From NCBI RefSeq assembly GCF_001426745.1, contig NZ_LMFI01000010.1, positions 973,722 through 1,037,721 on the forward strand: a stretch of 64,000 nucleotides of DNA, given 5' to 3'. The DNA is from Nocardioides sp. Root140 (GTDB taxonomy: Bacteria > Actinomycetota > Actinomycetes > Propionibacteriales > Nocardioidaceae). Below the pieces are notes generated by a model that worked only from the letters and a program-made list of their open reading frames with translations, searched no databases and was not told the DNA's origin. Below are positions 1 through 10,680 of this stretch, one piece after another. The translations under genes and the position numbers were made by a program. Position 1 is the first letter of the stretch. Every line of letters starts with the position of its first letter.

Positions 1-1
1 G

Positions 2-1039
2 AATGACCCCGCCGCGATCCTCGGCGACGTCGACGGAGACGGCAAGGGCGACCTCCTCGTCCGTTGGTACAACTACGGCGACTCCTACAAGGAGGGTCGC
101 AACTTCCTGGTGCGCTCAACCGGAACGGGATTCACCGACCCCGAGCGGCAGCTGCAGCCGGAGGGCTATCTCGTGCGCGGCGACGTCGACGGGGACGGCC
201 TCGACGACGTCCTGGGCATCAACGACAACCTGGAGACCAAGGGGCTCGACGTCGAGGTCATCACCGGCACCGACGACCGGTTCGACGCGGGGTTCCCCAG
301 GCGGGGCAGACGCGACGACGCCTTCCCGCTGCTGGCCGACATCGACGGCGATGGCTTGGACGACCTCGTGCTCACCTGGGCACGAGACTCCTCATCGAGG
401 GACTCCGTGCTGGAGATCGAGGTGGCGCTGAGCAGCGGCGACGACTTCGCCGACCCGGAGCCGGTGGCCACCCTGGAGAACTGGACCTCCTACGGCGAGC
501 AGATCGTCGCCGGCGATGTCGACGGCGACGATCGAGACGACCTCGTGGTGCGCCGGGACGGGGTTCGGCCGGGGACCGACGCCGCGCCTCAGCTGCAGGT
601 GTTGCTCTCCGACGGGTCCGGCTTCCAGACACCGTCGAATCCACGCAACACCCCGAAGAACGGCGTCGTCGCGACCCCTCTCGACGTGGCTGACGTGGAC
701 GGTGACGGTGCCGACGAGATCGTCACCCACCTGCGCGGCGCCCCCGGCACGATCCGGGTCCACGAGTTCGAGGACGACACCATCTCGGCCGGCGAGGACT
801 GGGTGGTCGACCTCGTCGACGACCCCGACGACCCCTTGGACACCGCCATGATCGATGTGAACGGGGACGGCAGGGCAGACGTCGTGGTCCAACGTGCCAT
901 GACCGACACCGGCGTCCCCTTCGATGTCGCCCTCTCCACCGGGCAGTCCTTCGACTCACCCCTCCGCTGGGGCGAGATCGCCTGTCTCAACAAGGGCTGC
1001 GACGAGACCTTCTCGATGCTGACGAACAACATCACATGA
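2..1039 (+). CDS. FG-GAP/VCBS repeat protein, C-terminal part (probable Ser/Thr kinase)
   Basis: The reading frame is open from the first bases of the window to a TGA at 1037-1039, so the start lies to the left. A GTG at 110 is in frame, but propeller motifs already occur before it, so it is not the start. Six Asp-rich FG-GAP/VCBS motifs of the form D-x-D/N-G-D are visible, the first within the opening 20 residues. The protein ends with a tail carrying two cysteines (ACLNKGC). Spacing and tail match the extracellular halves of the two complete kinases downstream. I infer the missing N-terminal part holds a Pkn-type kinase domain and a membrane span, but only the sensor half is visible. Confidence 0.8.
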   Translation, partial: NDPAAILGDVDGDGKGDLLVRWYNYGDSYKEGRNFLVRSTGTGFTDPERQLQPEGYLVRGDVDGDGLDDVLGINDNLETKGLDVEVITGTDDRFDAGFPRRGRRDDAFPLLADIDGDGLDDLVLTWARDSSSRDSVLEIEVALSSGDDFADPEPVATLENWTSYGEQIVAGDVDGDDRDDLVVRRDGVRPGTDAAPQLQVLLSDGSGFQTPSNPRNTPKNGVVATPLDVADVDGDGADEIVTHLRGAPGTIRVHEFEDDTISAGEDWVVDLVDDPDDPLDTAMIDVNGDGRADVVVQRAMTDTGVPFDVALSTGQSFDSPLRWGEIACLNKGCDETFSMLTNNIT

Positions 1040-1124
1040 TCGCGTCGCTGCGGACCGCGAGCTCGGCGGCCGTATGGTTCAGTCCTGTGACCAGGACAAT
1101 GGTTCTGGCGCCGTCGGCCGGGCA

Positions 1125-1130
1125 TAGTGT
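1125..1130 (+). promoter_or_regulatory. -10 element TAGTGT upstream of the first complete kinase
   Basis: TAGTGT fits the actinobacterial TANNNT hexamer and lies 33 nt before the kinase ATG at 1164. A perfect 6-bp stem with a 4-nt loop (GTCCTG-TGAC-CAGGAC, 1082-1097) lies between the previous stop codon and this hexamer and could end the upstream transcript. No convincing -35 is seen. Confidence 0.4.
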
Positions 1131-1163
1131 CCCCGTGCTCGACGACACGTCTGGAAGACCGCG

Positions 1164-3194
<2,031 letters not shown>

Positions 3195-3212
3195 CGCGCG
3201 AAAGGGAGACCC

Positions 3213-5273
3213 GTGCCCCTGCCTCGCACCGGTGACCTCTTCGGCCGGTACCGGATCGACGCCCAGCTCGGAACCGGCGGCATGGGCGTGGTGCACCGGG
3301 CCCACGACACCGAGCTCGGCCGCACCGTCGCGCTGAAGGTGATGTGGCCGCACCTGGCCACCGACGAGGGCTTCCGCACCCGGTTCCTGAACGAGGCCAC
3401 CACCCTGGCCAAGGTCGACTCGACCCACATCGTCGCGATCTACGACCACGGTGTGCACGACGACGTCCTCTACATCACCACCCAGTACGTCGAGGGCGGC
3501 GACCTCGGCGCCGTGCTCGAGCAACGCGGTTCGCTCCCGCGTGCCCTGGCCGCGAGGGTCTGCGTCCAGATCGCCGGGGCCCTGCACGACGCCCACCGGG
3601 CCGGCGTCGTGCATCGGGACGTGAAGCCGGCGAACGTGCTCCTCCGCTCCGCCGACTCGTCCGACACCACCGAACCGCAGGCATATCTCTGCGACTTCGG
3701 GGTGGCGCAGACCCAGTGGAGCCGGGGACTGACCATGACCGGGACGGTCGCCGGCACGTGGTCATGGCTGGCTCCCGAACGCGCCCAAGGCTCCCCGGGC
3801 ACACCGGCCAGCGACATCTACTCCCTCGGCTGCGTGCTGTGGGCCTGCCTGAACGCCGGCGCAGCGCCGTACACCGGGCCCGACGTCGAGGTGGCCGCCG
3901 CCCACCTGACCGAGCCGATCCCGCAGCTGCCCGGCGACGACCCGCTCACCCGGCGCTTCAACGACCTCCTGGACCGCTCACTGGCCAAGCACCCGAAGGA
4001 CCGGTTCCGGACCGCGGCGGCGTTCCGCGACCAGTTGCTGGCGGTGGCGCGTGCCGCAGACCAGTCCGGCGCCGCGACGACCACGACCGCACCGCGGAGA
4101 CGGCGTGGCCGTCTGGTCGCCGCCGTGACCGCTGGCGCGCTGGTGCTGGGCGGCGCAGGGTTCGGCGTCCAGAGGCTGCTGGCGGCCGAGGACGAGCCGA
4201 CCGCCGACCCCGGCCGCAGCTCCGCGGGCGGTGCCGACCGCCGACCCCTGGTCACGGGCGACGTCGACGGCGACCGGCTGGGCGACCTGATGTTCGACCG
4301 GGACCGGCCGGGCAGGACCTCGCTCGAGACCACCATGACCAGCACCGCCGACGGGTTCTCCCGGCCCCGGGGCAGGAAGGCCTCCAAGGGGTCGGTCTAC
4401 CTGGGCGACGTCGACGGCGACCAGCGCCTCGACCTCGTCGACATCACCCGACTCGGCAAGGTCCAGGACCGCACGGACGTGCCGCTCTCGATCAAGGTCC
4501 GGCACGGGGGCAGTGAGACCACCACCCACAGGGTCACCGTGCCGAACACCGGGAAGTACGTCTGGGAGATGCTCGGCGACTTCGACGGTGACGGGCGCGA
4601 CGACATCGGCCTCTCCACCGACCGGTCCCCGGGAGTGATCGAGCTCTGGGTCGTCCCGGCCACCGACGACGGCTTCGGCGAGCCCGTGTCCTGGGCCCGG
4701 ATCCGGGGGCTGGGCAAGTCGGTCAGCAACGCGATGCTGCCCGGAGACTTCGACGGCGACGGAAAGTCGGACCTGGCCGTGGAGAGGTCCTACGGTTCGA
4801 AGGTCGCCAAGAGCGGCCTGCTGCTGATCCGGTCGAGCGGCACCGCCTTCGGCCAGCCCGGTCCGGCGCGGGTCACCCCCGAGAACACCTTCACCACCGG
4901 CAGCGTCGCGCCCGGCGACTTCGACGGCGACGGCACCGACGAGCTGTCACTCCTGGTGGACACGCAGGGCGACCAGGAGGTCCGCGTCTTCCGTGCGTCG
5001 GGCGACCGCTTCGACGCCGGCGAGTCATGGGTCGTCACGCCGCCCGGGATCGTCAACGGATCCTTCACCGACACCGTCGCCTCCGACGTGGACGGCAACG
5101 GTCGCGACGACCTGGTCCGGTTGGACCGGTGGAACACCGAGCCCTGGCAGATCGACGTGCTCATCTCCGAGGGCACCAACTTCGCGCAGCCGTCACACGC
5201 CACGGCGTTCGACTGCGCGAAGACCTGCGAGTGGTACAACGGCTCGATCATCGGGCCGTTCGCCCTGCAGTGA
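3213..5273 (+). CDS. receptor-like Ser/Thr protein kinase with FG-GAP propeller
   Basis: 686 aa from a GTG preceded by a strong AAAGGGAG ribosome-binding site. The N-terminal kinase domain has GTGGMG, Lys in VALK (K42), HRDVKPAN, CDFG and AGTW.WLAPE. A membrane span (about 300-320) follows an Arg-rich stretch. The C-terminal half has six FG-GAP/VCBS motifs and ends in a CAKTC cysteine pair. It is 18 bp behind the previous kinase and probably co-transcribed with it. It is predicted to be a membrane receptor kinase with an extracytoplasmic calcium-binding propeller. The signal sensed is not evident. Confidence 0.93.
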   Translation: MPLPRTGDLFGRYRIDAQLGTGGMGVVHRAHDTELGRTVALKVMWPHLATDEGFRTRFLNEATTLAKVDSTHIVAIYDHGVHDDVLYITTQYVEGGDLGAVLEQRGSLPRALAARVCVQIAGALHDAHRAGVVHRDVKPANVLLRSADSSDTTEPQAYLCDFGVAQTQWSRGLTMTGTVAGTWSWLAPERAQGSPGTPASDIYSLGCVLWACLNAGAAPYTGPDVEVAAAHLTEPIPQLPGDDPLTRRFNDLLDRSLAKHPKDRFRTAAAFRDQLLAVARAADQSGAATTTTAPRRRRGRLVAAVTAGALVLGGAGFGVQRLLAAEDEPTADPGRSSAGGADRRPLVTGDVDGDRLGDLMFDRDRPGRTSLETTMTSTADGFSRPRGRKASKGSVYLGDVDGDQRLDLVDITRLGKVQDRTDVPLSIKVRHGGSETTTHRVTVPNTGKYVWEMLGDFDGDGRDDIGLSTDRSPGVIELWVVPATDDGFGEPVSWARIRGLGKSVSNAMLPGDFDGDGKSDLAVERSYGSKVAKSGLLLIRSSGTAFGQPGPARVTPENTFTTGSVAPGDFDGDGTDELSLLVDTQGDQEVRVFRASGDRFDAGESWVVTPPGIVNGSFTDTVASDVDGNGRDDLVRLDRWNTEPWQIDVLISEGTNFAQPSHATAFDCAKTCEWYNGSIIGPFALQ

Positions 5274-5300
5274 CCCGGCCGGCCGGAGCCCGGGTCGTGG

Positions 5301-6587
5301 TCAGCTGTCGTGGACCACGATCGTCTGCTCGCGACCCGGACCGACCCCGACGCCCCAGAACGGTGCGCCGCTGAGCTCCTCGAGCGCCTTCACGTAGGCC
5401 TGCGCGTTCTTCGGCAACTCCTCGAAGGTGCGGCAGCCGGAGATGTCGCTCTTCCAGCCGTCGAAGTACTCGAAGACCGGCTTGGCATGGTGGAACTCGG
5501 TCTGCGTCATCGGCATCTCGTCGACCCGCTGGCCGTCGATCTCGTAGGCCACGCAGACCGGGATCTGCTCCCAGTCACCGAGGATGTCGAGCTTGGTCAG
5601 GAAGAACTCGGTCAGCCCGTTGACCCGGGTCGCGTAGCGCGCGATCACCGCGTCGTACCAGCCGCAGCGACGGGTGCGGCCGGTGCTCACGCCGATCTCG
5701 CCGCCGAGGCGCTGGAGCCGCTCGCCGTTCTCGTCGAACAGCTCGGTCGGGAACGGGCCCGAGCCGACCCGCGTCGTGTAGGCCTTGATCACACCGATCA
5801 CCCGGTCGATGCGGGTCGGGCCGACACCGGCTCCGACGCACACGCCGCCGGCGACCGGGTTGCTGCTGGTGACGAACGGGTAGGTGCCGTGGTCGACGTC
5901 GAGCATCGTGGCCTGGGCGCCCTCGAAGAGCACGGTCTTGCCGTCGTCGAGCGCGTCGTTGAGGAGCAGTGTCGTGTCGGCCACCATCGGACGCAGCCGG
6001 TCGACGTACGACAGCAGCTCCTCGACGACGGCCTCCGCCTCGATGGCGCGGCGGTTGTAGACCTTGGTCAGCAGGTGGTTGCGCACGTCGAGCGCGGCTT
6101 CGACCTTCTGGGCGAGGATGCCTTCGTCGAACAGGTCGGCGACCCGGATGCCGCAGCGGTTGACCTTGTCGGAGTAGGCCGGCCCGATGCCGCGCCCCGT
6201 CGTACCGATCAGGTTCTTGCCGAGGAAGCGCTCGGAGACCTTGTCGATCGTCGAGTGGTACGACGCGATGACGTGGGCGTTCGCGCTGACCTTGAGGTCG
6301 GCGACCTCGACGCCGCGCTCGATCAGGCCGTCGAGCTCGCGGAAGAGCGCCTCGGGCGAGACCACGACCCCGTTGGCGATCACGCTGGTGGCGCCGGGGG
6401 TCAGGATGCCGCTGGGCAGCAGGTGGGTGGCGAACTTCTCGCCGTTGACCACGATGGTGTGGCCGGCGTTGTGTCCGCCGCTGGTGCGGACCACGAAGTC
6501 GATGCTCGTGTCCTGCGCCAACAGGTCGGTCGCCTTGCCCTTGCCTTCGTCGCCCCACTGGGCTCCGAGCACGATGATCGCGGGCAC
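5301..6587 (-). CDS. purA: adenylosuccinate synthetase
   Basis: 428 aa, usual length for PurA. It joins IMP and aspartate using GTP to make adenylosuccinate, the first committed step to AMP. Seen motifs: GDEGKGK near the N-terminus (GTP loop), [13 protein letters not shown] and the FEGAQ...[14 protein letters not shown] region. The frame is open further upstream, but the family starts at V-P-A-I-I-V-L-G. The GTG at 6587 has an AAGGAG site at the right spacing, so this start is preferred over longer ones. It converges on the kinase at 3213-5273. Its 5' leader holds a terminator-like hairpin. Confidence 0.97.
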   Translation of the reverse strand: MPAIIVLGAQWGDEGKGKATDLLAQDTSIDFVVRTSGGHNAGHTIVVNGEKFATHLLPSGILTPGATSVIANGVVVSPEALFRELDGLIERGVEVADLKVSANAHVIASYHSTIDKVSERFLGKNLIGTTGRGIGPAYSDKVNRCGIRVADLFDEGILAQKVEAALDVRNHLLTKVYNRRAIEAEAVVEELLSYVDRLRPMVADTTLLLNDALDDGKTVLFEGAQATMLDVDHGTYPFVTSSNPVAGGVCVGAGVGPTRIDRVIGVIKAYTTRVGSGPFPTELFDENGERLQRLGGEIGVSTGRTRRCGWYDAVIARYATRVNGLTEFFLTKLDILGDWEQIPVCVAYEIDGQRVDEMPMTQTEFHHAKPVFEYFDGWKSDISGCRTFEELPKNAQAYVKALEELSGAPFWGVGVGPGREQTIVVHDS

Positions 6588-6619
6588 TTGGTTCTCCTTC
6601 GGTCGTTCGGACCTTGCGT

Positions 6620-6633
6620 CCCCGGCGCCGGGG
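6620..6633. promoter_or_regulatory. 14-bp perfect palindrome in the purA leader
   Basis: CCCCGGCGCCGGGG is a perfect palindrome between the terminator-like hairpin and the purA ribosome-binding site. It could be a protein-binding site or a leader stem competing with the first hairpin. Confidence 0.35.
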
Positions 6634-6653
6634 TCCGGATCGCCAGGGAATGC

Positions 6654-6682
6654 AAAAGGCCCCGGCAACAGCGCACCGGGGC
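6654..6682 (-). terminator. terminator-like hairpin in the purA 5' leader
   Basis: Read on the minus strand, GCCCCGG pairs with CCGGGGC across a 10-nt loop and is followed at once by CTTTT. It sits about 65-95 nt before the purA start and just downstream of a possible -10 (TAACGT, 6700-6695, minus), so it would be transcribed first. It could be an attenuator or a block to antisense read-through. Confidence 0.55.
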
Positions 6683-6717
6683 TCTTGCGCACACACGTTA
6701 CCAAAGGCCGGAGGGGA

Positions 6718-6742
6718 CCACGGGTAGTGTCGCCGACCGTGG
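6718..6742 (+). promoter_or_regulatory. promoter of the lipid kinase gene, -10 TAGTGT inside an inverted repeat
   Basis: TAGTGT (6725-6730) lies 8 nt before the GTG at 6739. Arms CCACGG (6718-6723) and CCGTGG (6737-6742) flank it. Leaderless initiation at 6739 is plausible. A GGAGGGG at 6710-6716 would instead serve an alternative GTG at 6727. Confidence 0.4.
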
Positions 6743-7665
6743 ACCCACTCCTTGTCATCACCAACGCCGACGCCGGATCCGGCGACCAGGACGCGCTCGA
6801 GACCGCCCTGGAGGTGCTGCGCGCCCGGGCGAGCGTCGAAGTTGCGGCCACCTCGAACCCCGGCGAGCTCGACGGGGTCCTCCACCGGGCCGGCTCCCGG
6901 CGCATCGTGGTGGCCGGCGGCGACGGCAGCATGCACGCCGTGGTCGCCGCACTGCACCGCCGCAACGAGCTGGCCGGCACGGTGATCGGCCTGATCCCGC
7001 TGGGCACCGGCAACGACTTCGCCCGCGGCAACGGCCTTCCCGTCGAGCCGGACGAGGCCGCACGCGTCGTGCTCACCGGCACACCCACGCCCACCGACCT
7101 GCTGGTCGACGAGTTCGGCGACATCGTCGTCAACAACGTCCACGTCGGGGCGTCCGCGCAGGCCGGGCGACTCGGCGCCGGCGTGAAGTCCGTGCTCGGC
7201 AAGGTGCGGATCGGTCCGATCGGCCTGGGCAAGCTGGGCTATCCGATCGGCGCCCTGATGGCCGCCGTACGACCCCACGTGCTGCACCTCAAGGTCGAGG
7301 TGGACGGCGTCGTGGTCAACGACCTCGACCAGCAGGTGCTGATGGTCGCGCTGGGCAACGGGTCCGACGTGGGCGGCGGCACGTCACTCAACCCCGACGC
7401 CGACCCGGCCGACGGCAAGGTCGACGTGATGGTCTCGCGGGCGGTCGGCCGCCTCGACCGGATCGCGTACGTCGCCCACCTCAGCCGCGGCGAGCACGAG
7501 GGACGCGACGACGTGGTCAGCCTGCGCGGCAGCCAGGTGACCGTGGCCGGCGACGAGTTCTGGGCCAGCGCCGACGGCGAGATCCACGGCCCCGAACGCC
7601 GCCGCACCTGGCGCGTGGTGCCCGGCGCCTACTCGTTGCTGCGGCCCGCGAAGTCGCTGGACTAG
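6739..7665 (+). CDS. diacylglycerol kinase family (YegS/DagK-like) lipid kinase
   Basis: 308 aa from the GTG at 6739; the in-frame GTG at 6727 would add four residues and has a better ribosome-binding site. The DAGK catalytic domain is clear: [12 protein letters not shown] is the nucleotide-binding GGDG loop and LGTGNDFAR the second family signature. The C-terminal half has the sandwich typical of the family. It is expected to phosphorylate diacylglycerol or a related lipid at the inner face of the membrane, but the substrate cannot be told from sequence. Its stop overlaps by 4 nt the stop of the convergent regulator gene. Confidence 0.88.
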   Translation: MDPLLVITNADAGSGDQDALETALEVLRARASVEVAATSNPGELDGVLHRAGSRRIVVAGGDGSMHAVVAALHRRNELAGTVIGLIPLGTGNDFARGNGLPVEPDEAARVVLTGTPTPTDLLVDEFGDIVVNNVHVGASAQAGRLGAGVKSVLGKVRIGPIGLGKLGYPIGALMAAVRPHVLHLKVEVDGVVVNDLDQQVLMVALGNGSDVGGGTSLNPDADPADGKVDVMVSRAVGRLDRIAYVAHLSRGEHEGRDDVVSLRGSQVTVAGDEFWASADGEIHGPERRRTWRVVPGAYSLLRPAKSLD

Positions 7666-8654
7666 ATCCAGCCGCGGCGTACCGCCTCGACGCCGGCCTG
7701 GAAGCGGGTGTCGACCCCGAGCTCGGTCATCAGGTCCGCCACCCGTCGGCGCGTGGTGCGAAGGCTGATGCCGAGGTTCCGGGAGATCTGCTCGTCCTTC
7801 GCGCCCAGCGCCAGCTGCTCGAGGAGGAAGCGCCGCAGGTCCGGTCGCGCGTGGCCCAGGTCGAGCTCCGGCACCGGGCTGGCCTGCTCCCACAACGACT
7901 GGAACCACAGTCCGAGCGCGGCGACCAGTGCCGACTGCCTGACCAGCAGCCGGGGCTCGTCGGCCACCCCGAGGGGCTCGGGCAGCACCGCGTGGGTCGT
8001 GCCGATCACGATCATCCGGGTCGGCAGGTCGGAGATCAGCCGGACCTGTTCTCCGGCCCGGGCCCGGGCGAGGAGGGCGTCGGGCGCCTCCTGCAGCGCG
8101 CGGGCGGGATAGATCGCACGTGACCGCCTGCCGGCCGCGACCGCGGACGCGATCACCCGCGCCATCGAGGACTCCCGAGGCAGCTGCCAGGCATCGGGGC
8201 GTAGCCACATCAGGTCGCCGCGACTGTTCGCGACCAGCGCCGAGAGCAGTGCCAGGGGGTTGCCCCCGGAGCTGACCTCGCCGTCGATGCGGTCGATGTC
8301 GGCGACCTCGTCGTCGGCGGGCCTGCTGGCGGCCGCGGCCAGGAAGGGGACGGCCGCCAGGAGTCCGTCGAGGCTCTCGCCCACTGCGGTCACGGTCGCG
8401 GCCTGTCGCTCGAGGACCTTGACGACGGCCTCGGCAGGACGGCGGACCAGCACCACGCCGCCGTCGAGGGCGACCAGCTCCGCGGCGATCAGGGGCTCGA
8501 GGCGCCGGCGCAGTTCCTCACCCGACAGGGCGAGTGCCGGACCCACCTCGTCGAGTGGCCGCCGGGAGAAGGGCTGCACCAGCCGGTACAGACGCTCCTC
8601 CTGACGGGTCAGGCCCAGCGCAGAGGGAACCGAAGTGGCGAGCGGTCGCGGCAT
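7662..8654 (-). CDS. TrmB-like / LuxR-type HTH transcriptional regulator
   Basis: 330 aa. The N-terminal 80 residues resemble a TrmB-like winged helix (LTRQEERLYRLV...). The centre lacks a recognisable signal-binding signature. The C-terminal 65 residues form a LuxR-type HTH (GAKDEQISRNLGIS, then the recognition-helix stretch LRTTRRRVADLM). The ATG at 8654 is 6 nt after a minus-strand TAAACT, so the mRNA is probably leaderless. An inverted repeat directly upstream of that hexamer suggests autoregulation. It is divergent from lysS, but no functional link to it is evident. Confidence 0.8.
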   Translation of the reverse strand: MPRPLATSVPSALGLTRQEERLYRLVQPFSRRPLDEVGPALALSGEELRRRLEPLIAAELVALDGGVVLVRRPAEAVVKVLERQAATVTAVGESLDGLLAAVPFLAAAASRPADDEVADIDRIDGEVSSGGNPLALLSALVANSRGDLMWLRPDAWQLPRESSMARVIASAVAAGRRSRAIYPARALQEAPDALLARARAGEQVRLISDLPTRMIVIGTTHAVLPEPLGVADEPRLLVRQSALVAALGLWFQSLWEQASPVPELDLGHARPDLRRFLLEQLALGAKDEQISRNLGISLRTTRRRVADLMTELGVDTRFQAGVEAVRRGWI

Positions 8655-8660
8655 GGTGGC

Positions 8661-8713
8661 AGTTTAGTGACAGCGGCATGCGTTAGCCACGTGGCAGGGA
8701 CCGGCCACTGTCA
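8661..8713 (-). promoter_or_regulatory. leaderless promoter and candidate autoregulatory operator of the TrmB/LuxR regulator
   Basis: On the minus strand TAAACT (8666-8661) lies 6 nt from the ATG. Just upstream, arms TGACAGCGGC (8668-8677) and GCCACTGTCA (8704-8713) form an inverted repeat with one mismatch, centred near a perfect palindrome GCCACGTGGC (8686-8695). This placement suits a repressor or activator acting on its own gene. Confidence 0.5.
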
Positions 8714-8754
8714 TCCTTGCTCTGGAATCTCTGTGTGGGGTCCCGACGTCGGCA

Positions 8755-8794
8755 CCATCCAGGGTCACATCGCGGGGGATGTGATCATGGATGG
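8755..8794. promoter_or_regulatory. nested palindrome upstream of lysS
   Basis: CCATCC (8755-8760) pairs with GGATGG (8789-8794), and inside it TCACATC (8765-8771) pairs with GATGTGA (8778-8784) around a GCGGGG loop. It lies 75-114 nt before the lysS ATG, upstream of a likely -10 (TAGCGT). It could be a double operator or, if transcribed, a two-part hairpin. Confidence 0.45.
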
Positions 8795-8868
8795 CACCGC
8801 TGTGCCTGCGGACCCGCTCCGGTAGCGTTGGCGGCTCAGTCCAGCGCAGGAACCAGGAGCACACGCAG

Positions 8869-10578
8869 ATGGCACGAGGCGGACCACAGAACCCGAGCGA
8901 CTGGGTGACCCGCGCTGCCGACGACGCCGTGCGCCACGCCGGACCGGACGCCGAACTGATCACGGTGGCCTCCGGCATCAGCCCGTCGGGGCCCATCCAC
9001 CTGGGCAACCTGCGCGAGTTCCTGACCGTCCACTTCGTCGCCGAGGAGCTGCGCGGCCGGGGCCTGGCCGTGCGCCACCTGCACAGCTGGGACGACTACG
9101 ACCGGTTCCGCAAGGTTCCGGCAGGCGTCGACGAGGCCTGGAACGAGCACATCGGCCGCCCCCTGTCCGCCGTACCCGACCCCTGGGACTGCCACCCCAG
9201 CTGGGCCGAGCACTTCAAGGAGCCGCTCCGGGAGGCGCTCGCGGCGATGGGCTGCGAGATGGACGAGGTCAGCCAGACCGAGATGTACAACGCCGGCACC
9301 TACCGCGAGCAGATCCAGCTGGCTGCCCGCCGTCGTGGCGACATCGAGGCCGTGCTCGCGCGCTACCGCACCAAGGCCGCACCGGTCGCCGAGTCCGAGC
9401 AGGAGGCCGCCGCCCTGGCCGACTCCGTGACCGCCGACGACTCCGATGAGGCAGACGGCGCCACCGGCACCGCCGACGACCTGGCCCGCTTCCCGTTCAA
9501 GCCCTACTGCCGCGACTGTGGCCGCGACACCACCACCGTCACGTCGTACGACGACGACACCGCCGACCTCGCGTACACGTGCAGCGTGTGCTCGTTCTCG
9601 GGCGTCACCAACCTGGCCACCCAGGACGAGGGCAAGCTGGTCTGGAAGGTCGACTGGCCGATGCGCTGGGCCTACGAAGGCGTGAACTTCGAGCCCGCCG
9701 GGGTCGACCATGCCTCCCCCGGTTCCTCACACACCGTCGGCAAGGAGCTGGTGAAGACCATCTTCGGCGGGCGCGCCCCGTCGTTCTTCGGCTACTCGTT
9801 CGTCGGCGTGGCCGGCATGGCCAAGATGTCGTCGTCCAGGGGCGGCGTGCCCACCGCGGCCGACGCGCTCAAGGTGCTCGAGGCGCCGATCCTGCGTTGG
9901 CTCTACGTGCGCCGCCAGCCCAAGCAGGCCTTCAACGTCGAGTTCGGCGACGAGGTCCTGCGGCTGTACGACGAGTGGGACGCGCTGGGACGCAAGGCTG
10001 CCGACCCGGCCAAGCGGGACGCCCAGGTGCTCGCCTTCGAGCGCGCCTCGGCCACGACCACCGCCGGACGCCTGACCACACCGCCTGTGGTCGTGCCGTT
10101 CCGCACACTGGCCTCCGTGGCCGACGTGACCGCCGGGTCGGCCGACCTGATCAGCGACATCATCAGCAACGTCGGCCACGCGCACGACTCGGTCGACGAC
10201 CTGCAGCCCCGTCTCGACCGGGCCATGGCCTGGACCGCCGGACGCGACCCCGAGGACCGCACCACGGTGCGCACCGCACCTGACGCCGACCGCCTGGCCG
10301 CACTGACCGCCGACGAGGCGCAGTGGATCTCGTTGCTCCTCGAGAACCTGCCGGCCTCACTCGACCTCGACGAGGTGACCTCGGTGGTCTACGGCGTGCC
10401 CAAGCTGGCCCACGGGCTGGCGGTCGACGACGCCCCGACCGACGAGGTCAAGGCCGACCAGAAGGCGTTCTTCAAGCTGCTCTACAACCTGCTGGTCGAC
10501 AAGGACCGCGGCCCGCGGCTGCCCACGCTGATCGTGGCGCTGGGCCTCGACAAGGTGCGCACGCTCCTCGCCCCCTGA
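8869..10578 (+). CDS. lysS: lysyl-tRNA synthetase, class I
   Basis: 569 aa. Charges tRNA-Lys with lysine. This is the archaeal-type class I enzyme: a HIGH-like HLGN after SPSGPI, a zinc-binding CxxC...CxxC insertion (CRDCG...CSVC) and the KMSKS-like KMSSS loop. The ATG at 8869 gives M-A-R-G-G-P-Q-N and has AGGAG upstream. Earlier in-frame starts would add an Arg-rich stretch unlike the family and are rejected. Some Actinobacteria use this class in place of, or beside, the usual class II LysRS. Confidence 0.95.
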   Translation: MARGGPQNPSDWVTRAADDAVRHAGPDAELITVASGISPSGPIHLGNLREFLTVHFVAEELRGRGLAVRHLHSWDDYDRFRKVPAGVDEAWNEHIGRPLSAVPDPWDCHPSWAEHFKEPLREALAAMGCEMDEVSQTEMYNAGTYREQIQLAARRRGDIEAVLARYRTKAAPVAESEQEAAALADSVTADDSDEADGATGTADDLARFPFKPYCRDCGRDTTTVTSYDDDTADLAYTCSVCSFSGVTNLATQDEGKLVWKVDWPMRWAYEGVNFEPAGVDHASPGSSHTVGKELVKTIFGGRAPSFFGYSFVGVAGMAKMSSSRGGVPTAADALKVLEAPILRWLYVRRQPKQAFNVEFGDEVLRLYDEWDALGRKAADPAKRDAQVLAFERASATTTAGRLTTPPVVVPFRTLASVADVTAGSADLISDIISNVGHAHDSVDDLQPRLDRAMAWTAGRDPEDRTTVRTAPDADRLAALTADEAQWISLLLENLPASLDLDEVTSVVYGVPKLAHGLAVDDAPTDEVKADQKAFFKLLYNLLVDKDRGPRLPTLIVALGLDKVRTLLAP

Positions 10579-10591
10579 CCCCGACCTGCAC

Positions 10592-10669
10592 GTGTAACGC
10601 GGGGTTATGGTCGCTCCGCACGCGTCGTACGACGTGCGAAGCGTCAACACCACCGCTCAAGAGCCGCCG
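10592..10669 (+). repeat. dispersed intergenic repeat, copy A
   Basis: Begins GTGTAACGCGGGGTTA and continues about 75 bp. It lines up with copies at 15543-15620 (same orientation) and 16799-16872 (opposite). It is the most diverged copy, and the core palindrome GTAAC-GCGGG-GTTAC is damaged at its last base (GTTAT). It fills the gap between the convergent lysS and transporter genes. Confidence 0.75.
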
Positions 10670-10680
10670 AGCGGGCGCGT

